NCBI GenBank assembly: GCA_964466745.1
Contig: CAYXOX010000143.1
Span: 1-7,761 of the forward strand
DNA from: CAYXOX01 sp964466745
GTDB taxonomy: Bacteria > Pseudomonadota > Alphaproteobacteria > Rhodobacterales > Rhodobacteraceae
Direction of reading: 5' to 3'
DNA length: 7,761 nucleotides
This document shows positions 4,706-7,761 of this stretch, in pieces; the stretch's first letter is position 1, and each line of letters opens with the position of its first letter. The translations under genes were made by a program, and so were the position numbers. The notes beneath the pieces were generated by a model. It saw only the letters and a list, made by a program, of their open reading frames with translations. It was not told the DNA's origin and searched no databases.

Positions 4706-6115
4706 TCAGAAGGCGGTGCGCAGCCCGAAGGTGATCCCGCCTTCCTCGGTATCGTAGAGATCCACCGTACTGTCGGTGATCTCGTAGGTGAGCGCGACCG
4801 TGGGGTTGAAGCCGAAATATTCCACTCCGGGGAAGCCGAGCAGCAACTCGCCGGAGATTTCCCTGTCCAGCCGGCCGTCGGCGGAGAAGGCGTTCTCGTC
4901 GTAGTTGCGGGCCCGCAGGCCGAGCCCGAACCGTGCCTCGGCACCGAGGATGGGGGCCCTGGGGCTGAGGGTCGCAAAGAGCCGCAGCTCCTCGTAATCG
5001 GAGTTGCGGCTTTCCGACCGGCTTCCGAGGCCGGTGAGCGTGAGCCCGAGCCGGTAGCCGCTTTCCGTCCTGTGGCTGATGCCGACGAGGGCGTTCAGCC
5101 GCTCGGCGTCGGGCCCGGAGTCGCCCCGCTGCAGCTCGAAGCCGCCGCCGTAGCGGAGCACTGTACCCTCCTCCAGCGGTCGGCTGCGCGTGTAGTCCAC
5201 GTCGAGGCTGCGCGCGTAGGCCTCCCCGTAGTACCAGGACTGGCCGATCTGCGCCCGCAGATCGTGATGGCCCGGCCCTTCGGCACGGTGGCGAAGCGAA
5301 TACCCGAGGTCGAGCGTCGTGTAGGCGAAATCGCTGCCCTCCACATCCGGCGCCTGTTCCTTCGCGTCCGGGCTCAGCAGGTAGGTGCGGTGGCTGAAGC
5401 GGAAGGTCACGTCCTGGGTGCGGTCCGGCCGCCGGTCGAAGCGGTAGCGGGCGAAGGCCCGCCCGTAGAATTCGAGCCCCGAGAGCGGGCGGGCGGCGCC
5501 GTCGAGCTCGAGCTCCACGGGGAGGCCCTCGATGCTGATCGTCGTCGAGCTCGAGCCGTCGTTGATGTTGGAATTCGGGGCCACCGAGAAGGCGAAATCG
5601 AATGCCCACGGATTGCGGGCCCGCAGGAAACGGTAGTCCTCGGCCACCGACGCGCGGGTGCGGTCATCGGGCGCGGCCTGCCGTGCCCTGCGCAGCCAGA
5701 TCTGGGCACGGGTGTCGCGCTCCATCGCGGCGTTGGCAAAGGCGGCATAGCGCGCGGCCGCATAGCGCGCGGGGTCGCTGCCGGCGGCGGCGAAGGCCCG
5801 CCGCGCGAAGCCCAGCGCCTCCTCGAAGCGCGCCATTGCAAGGGCGGCTTCGGTGCGGGCGAGAAGGGCGGCAAGATCGCCCGCGTCGCGCTCGAGCAAT
5901 GCGTCGGCAAGCGCGGCCGCCACCTCCGGCTGCCCTGCGCGCAGGGCCTGCGCGGCCAGCCCGCGCATGTCCGCGGGCGTCAGGGAGATGCGCTCGCCGG
6001 GCTCGGCCGCGCGCGCCTCCGCGCCGGCGGGCTGACCGGAGGCCGGGGCCGTGGCTGCGCCCAGGGCGAGCGCGGCGCAGGCCAGCGCCCGCCAGAGAGC
6101 GCTCCTTCCGACCAT
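4706..6115 (-). CDS. Slam-family surface lipoprotein assembly modifier (TPR plus outer-membrane barrel)
   Basis: This 469-residue outer-membrane protein is predicted to move a partner lipoprotein to the outer face of the cell. A signal peptide spans about residues 1-27. Residues 45-165 form an alanine-rich helical repeat domain of TPR type (periplasmic in Slam). From about 172 the protein turns into alternating beta strands with turns to the end, as expected for the 14-strand barrel (DUF560). The barrel opens with the family-typical AFSVAPNSNINDGSS (175-189), and the chain ends in ITFGLRTAF, with a terminal phenylalanine as used for BAM-dependent insertion. The length is close to Neisseria Slam1. 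The ATG at 6115 lies 1 nt after the stop of the upstream lipoprotein gene, which is the expected partner. A direct 5-residue repeat ARYAA-ARYAA occurs at 116-125. No specific substrate has been proven. Confidence 0.85.
   Translation of the reverse strand: MVGRSALWRALACAALALGAATAPASGQPAGAEARAAEPGERISLTPADMRGLAAQALRAGQPEVAAALADALLERDAGDLAALLARTEAALAMARFEEALGFARRAFAAAGSDPARYAAARYAAFANAAMERDTRAQIWLRRARQAAPDDRTRASVAEDYRFLRARNPWAFDFAFSVAPNSNINDGSSSTTISIEGLPVELELDGAARPLSGLEFYGRAFARYRFDRRPDRTQDVTFRFSHRTYLLSPDAKEQAPDVEGSDFAYTTLDLGYSLRHRAEGPGHHDLRAQIGQSWYYGEAYARSLDVDYTRSRPLEEGTVLRYGGGFELQRGDSGPDAERLNALVGISHRTESGYRLGLTLTGLGSRSESRNSDYEELRLFATLSPRAPILGAEARFGLGLRARNYDENAFSADGRLDREISGELLLGFPGVEYFGFNPTVALTYEITDSTVDLYDTEEGGITFGLRTAF
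5745..5772 (-). repeat. Short in-frame tandem duplication inside the Slam TPR domain
   Basis: GCATAGCGCGCGG occurs at 5745-5757 and again at 5760-5772, a 15-nt period with 13 identical bases. It encodes two consecutive ARYAA units. It looks like a recent small slippage duplication or a helix-preserving repeat; the reading frame is kept. Confidence 0.6.
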
Positions 6116-6116
6116 G

Positions 6117-7253
6117 TCAGCGATAGACGATGAACCCGCCGGTTTCCTGCGCGTTCACGTTCTCGAAGCGCGGATCCTCGGACTCGACCACGAATATTCC
6201 CACGATCTCGCCGCCGTCGCCCGAGGTGATGTCGCCCGACAGGATGCCGTAATACTTGCCGGTCTCGTATTCCTCGGCGACGCCGGTCTCGTTCACGCGG
6301 GTCGAGCCGATGTCGCCGGTGATCTCGCCGCTCGCGGAGGGCGAATCCACGCCGACCCGAACAACGGAGGTGAGCACGGGCAGCGGGAGCGTGTCGGGAT
6401 CGATCGGGTTGCCGGCGCTGTCGAACGCCTCGCGGTCGCGCACGAACACCGCGACGCCGTCGTTCTGGTTGAAGTCGAGGAAATCGAGCTGCACCGTCAC
6501 GTCGCCGCGGGTGAACTCCAGCCCGCTGCGCCCCTCGAAGACGCGCATTCCGGCGTATTCGCCCTCGAAGACGGCCTGCCCGCGGAAATTGTCGGGCGGC
6601 AGGACGACCGCCCCCGAGCGTTCGTAGATGAAGCCGCCGAAGCCGTAATCGGTGTAGCCGCCGGTGCGGACGATGGCGAAGGCCGAGCGCGGCACCGTTT
6701 CGCCCGCGTCGTTGACGGCGGTGAACTCGCTCACCCCGAAGATCGCCCGGTAGGGCAGCGCCTGGCCCACCTGCGAGCCGTCGAGGAAATCGGTCACCGC
6801 GATGTCGGCCTCGTAGACGGCATAGCCGCCCAGCGTGCCGGAGGAAGCCGTGCCGCCCTTGGTGGAGCCGGCGAAGAAGGTCTCGCTCACGCCTTCCTCG
6901 CCGCTGCGGCGGTACTCGTTGAAACCGTCGAAGGCGAGGTTGTCCACGGAGAAGGTGTCGGTCGCGGCGTTGTAGCGGAAATCGCGCGCGAGCCCGCCGC
7001 CCTTGTCGTCGCGCTCCTCGACGCGGCGCAGGTCGTTGTTGGGGCGCGGGTTGTCGGTGCCCGGCGGCAGGTCGACACCCTCGATGCCGCCCTCCTGGTC
7101 CACGCCGTCGCCGGGGATCCCCTCGCCGCCGCCGCCCGGATCGGGCGTGACCACGTCCTCCTCGTCATCGGGCTGGAGAGGGTTGGTTCCGTCCATCGCG
7201 CAGCCGGCGAGGCCGAGAAAGGCGATGAGCATCACGAGAAGATGGGGTCGCAT
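6117..7253 (-). CDS. Outer-membrane lipoprotein with TbpB-like C-terminal domain, predicted Slam substrate
   Basis: This 378-residue lipoprotein has a short signal peptide ending in the lipobox L15-A16-G17-C18, so C18 is the lipidated residue. Position 19 is Ala, not the Asp that retains lipoproteins at the inner membrane. Residues 19-75 are a long Asp/Glu/Gly/Pro-rich linker that should be disordered and act as a tether. Residues about 88-230 and 231-378 are beta-rich with no cysteine. The end (KYYGILSGDITSGDGGEIVG, then IFVVES) has the G-x-x-G-x-x-G/E-I-V-G-x-F pattern of TbpB/factor-H-binding-type beta-barrels, the class of proteins Slam exports. The ATG at 7253 is chosen because it puts the signal peptide in place; a longer in-frame start at 7316 would add 21 basic residues. 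An AGCAGG sits 4 nt upstream. The ligand is unknown. Confidence 0.82.
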   Translation of the reverse strand: MRPHLLVMLIAFLGLAGCAMDGTNPLQPDDEEDVVTPDPGGGGEGIPGDGVDQEGGIEGVDLPPGTDNPRPNNDLRRVEERDDKGGGLARDFRYNAATDTFSVDNLAFDGFNEYRRSGEEGVSETFFAGSTKGGTASSGTLGGYAVYEADIAVTDFLDGSQVGQALPYRAIFGVSEFTAVNDAGETVPRSAFAIVRTGGYTDYGFGGFIYERSGAVVLPPDNFRGQAVFEGEYAGMRVFEGRSGLEFTRGDVTVQLDFLDFNQNDGVAVFVRDREAFDSAGNPIDPDTLPLPVLTSVVRVGVDSPSASGEITGDIGSTRVNETGVAEEYETGKYYGILSGDITSGDGGEIVGIFVVESEDPRFENVNAQETGGFIVYR

Positions 7254-7277
7254 GGGGCCTGCTCTGATGTTTGTGCG

Positions 7278-7316
7278 CCTCGGCAAGAAACTTTGCCAAG
7301 GCCGGTGGGTTGTCAA
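7278..7316 (-). promoter_or_regulatory. Candidate promoter with overlapping palindromic operator for the lipoprotein-Slam operon
   Basis: On the minus strand a perfect TTGACA (complement of 7311-7316) stands upstream of the lipoprotein gene. The -10 would fall at about 7288-7293, where AAGTTT is a poor match. Exactly there lies a 24-bp imperfect palindrome (7278-7301): 9-nt arms with eight complementary pairs and one G-T, around a 6-nt centre; the core arms are GGCAA and TTGCC. A regulator bound here would cover the -10 and the start point. Alternatively the transcript starts further upstream and the palindrome forms an RNA hairpin 25 nt before the ATG. Confidence 0.4.
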
Positions 7317-7389
7317 TGCGCAGGAAACAATACCCGCCGGTTAAGGCGAGAGTGTGGCGTGGGTGCTCAACCGTGCGTTGGCCTGCATA

Positions 7390-7424
7390 TTGGTGTTCCC
7401 GCCCTTCGGCCCCATAGATATAGT
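7390..7424 (+). promoter_or_regulatory. Possible thyX promoter
   Basis: This is the only A/T-rich stretch before thyX. TTGGTG (7390-7395) is followed after 19 nt by TAGATA (7415-7420), which overlaps TATAGT (7419-7424). The resemblance to a housekeeping promoter is partial and the spacing is long. It lies about 40 nt before the thyX ATG. Confidence 0.3.
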
Positions 7425-7460
7425 GTCTGGCGAGTCGAAACCGCCGCAAGGAGTGCCGCC

Positions 7461-7761
7461 ATGCCCCTCAGCCCGGAACAAGTGGCCGAAATCGCCGCCC
7501 AGCGATCCGCCCCCCAGCCCACGTTGCGGGCCGTCAGCCCCGGCATGGAGGCGCATCTCTTCACCGCCTACCCGGTGCTCGATCACGGCTTCGTCCGCGT
7601 CATCGACTACATGGGAGACGACGGCGCCATCGTGCAGGCCGCGCGGGTGAGCTACGGCGCGGGCACCAAGCACGTCAGCAACGATGCCGGGCTGATCCGC
7701 TACCTGATGCGGCACTGGCACTCCACGCCCTTCGAGATGTGCGAGCTCAAGCTGCACGTGA
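7461..7761 (+). CDS. thyX: Flavin-dependent thymidylate synthase ThyX (N-terminal part)
   Basis: The first 100 codons are present; the gene runs off the right edge. ThyX makes dTMP from dUMP using methylenetetrahydrofolate, FAD and NADPH, replacing or complementing ThyA in DNA precursor synthesis. The translation shows the family's N-terminal hallmarks: FVRVIDYMGDD (44-54), AARVSYGAGTK (60-70), and LIRYLMRHWHSTPFEMCELK (78-97), matching the region that in ThyX enzymes ends in a TPFE motif and leads to the RHRx7S motif, which would lie beyond the window. The start is set by AAGGAG (7448-7453), 7 nt before the ATG at 7461. It is transcribed divergently from the lipoprotein gene, with 207 nt between them. 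Confidence 0.95.
   Translation, partial: MPLSPEQVAEIAAQRSAPQPTLRAVSPGMEAHLFTAYPVLDHGFVRVIDYMGDDGAIVQAARVSYGAGTKHVSNDAGLIRYLMRHWHSTPFEMCELKLHV

Noticed and set aside
3438..5609. Extending the DUF1194 gene upstream to a 723-codon frame
   Set aside because: The extra part runs out of frame through gloA and Slam and is low complexity. The GTG at 4211 gives a normal signal peptide and overlap with gloA.
4214..6133. A 639-codon open frame on the plus strand antisense to the Slam and gloA genes
   Set aside because: It mirrors the codon pattern of the genes on the minus strand, has no recognisable domain and no start signal; it is a shadow.
7254..7316. A longer lipoprotein start at 7316
   Set aside because: It would place 21 mainly basic residues before the signal peptide and would use the candidate promoter and operator as coding sequence.
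1..7761. Mobile element or recent horizontal transfer
   Set aside because: No transposase, integrase, terminal inverted repeats or tRNA-associated repeats are visible, and base use is even across the genes.

Overview
The window reads as an ordinary piece of a high-GC alphaproteobacterial chromosome, most likely Rhodobacteraceae. The grounds are very strong G/C use at third codon positions and gene families typical of that group: an LdtR-type MarR regulator, a DUF1194 von Willebrand protein, a class Ib aspartate aminotransferase, SdhE and ThyX. This assignment is inference from family content, not from a database search. I see no insertion sequence, integrase, CRISPR array, tRNA or rRNA.

Left part (1-1880): the last 38 codons of what looks like a MATE efflux transporter run rightward. 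They meet a leftward pair, a class I aminotransferase (583-1785) followed 40 nt downstream by a small conserved-looking protein of unknown function (135-542). The aminotransferase keeps the full PLP active site and the two residues linked to prephenate use in class Ib enzymes. A 95-nt divergent promoter region separates it from the next unit.

Middle (1881-3437): a rightward unit of a small Cro/CI-type HTH protein overlapping sdhE (FAD assembly factor of succinate dehydrogenase) by ATGA, a possible terminator, then the MarR-family regulator ldtR. About 308 nt without a convincing gene follows. It is unusually rich in nested inverted repeats and may encode a structured RNA.

Right part (3438-7253, leftward): a compact four-gene set. 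It begins with a lipoprotein (lipobox LAGC) that has a disordered acidic/glycine linker and a C-terminal half resembling TbpB-type beta-barrels. One nucleotide later comes a Slam-family outer-membrane protein (TPR domain plus C-terminal barrel), the machine that puts such lipoproteins on the cell surface. Then come glyoxalase I (gloA) and, overlapping it by GTGA, an exported DUF1194 protein with a complete MIDAS motif. The lipoprotein-Slam pair is the most interesting system here: a self-contained surface-display module with an unidentified ligand and no TonB-dependent receptor in view. A 24-bp imperfect palindrome just before the lipoprotein, under a perfect TTGACA, is a good operator candidate.

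The window ends in the first 100 codons of thyX (flavin-dependent thymidylate synthase), transcribed rightward, divergently from the lipoprotein.
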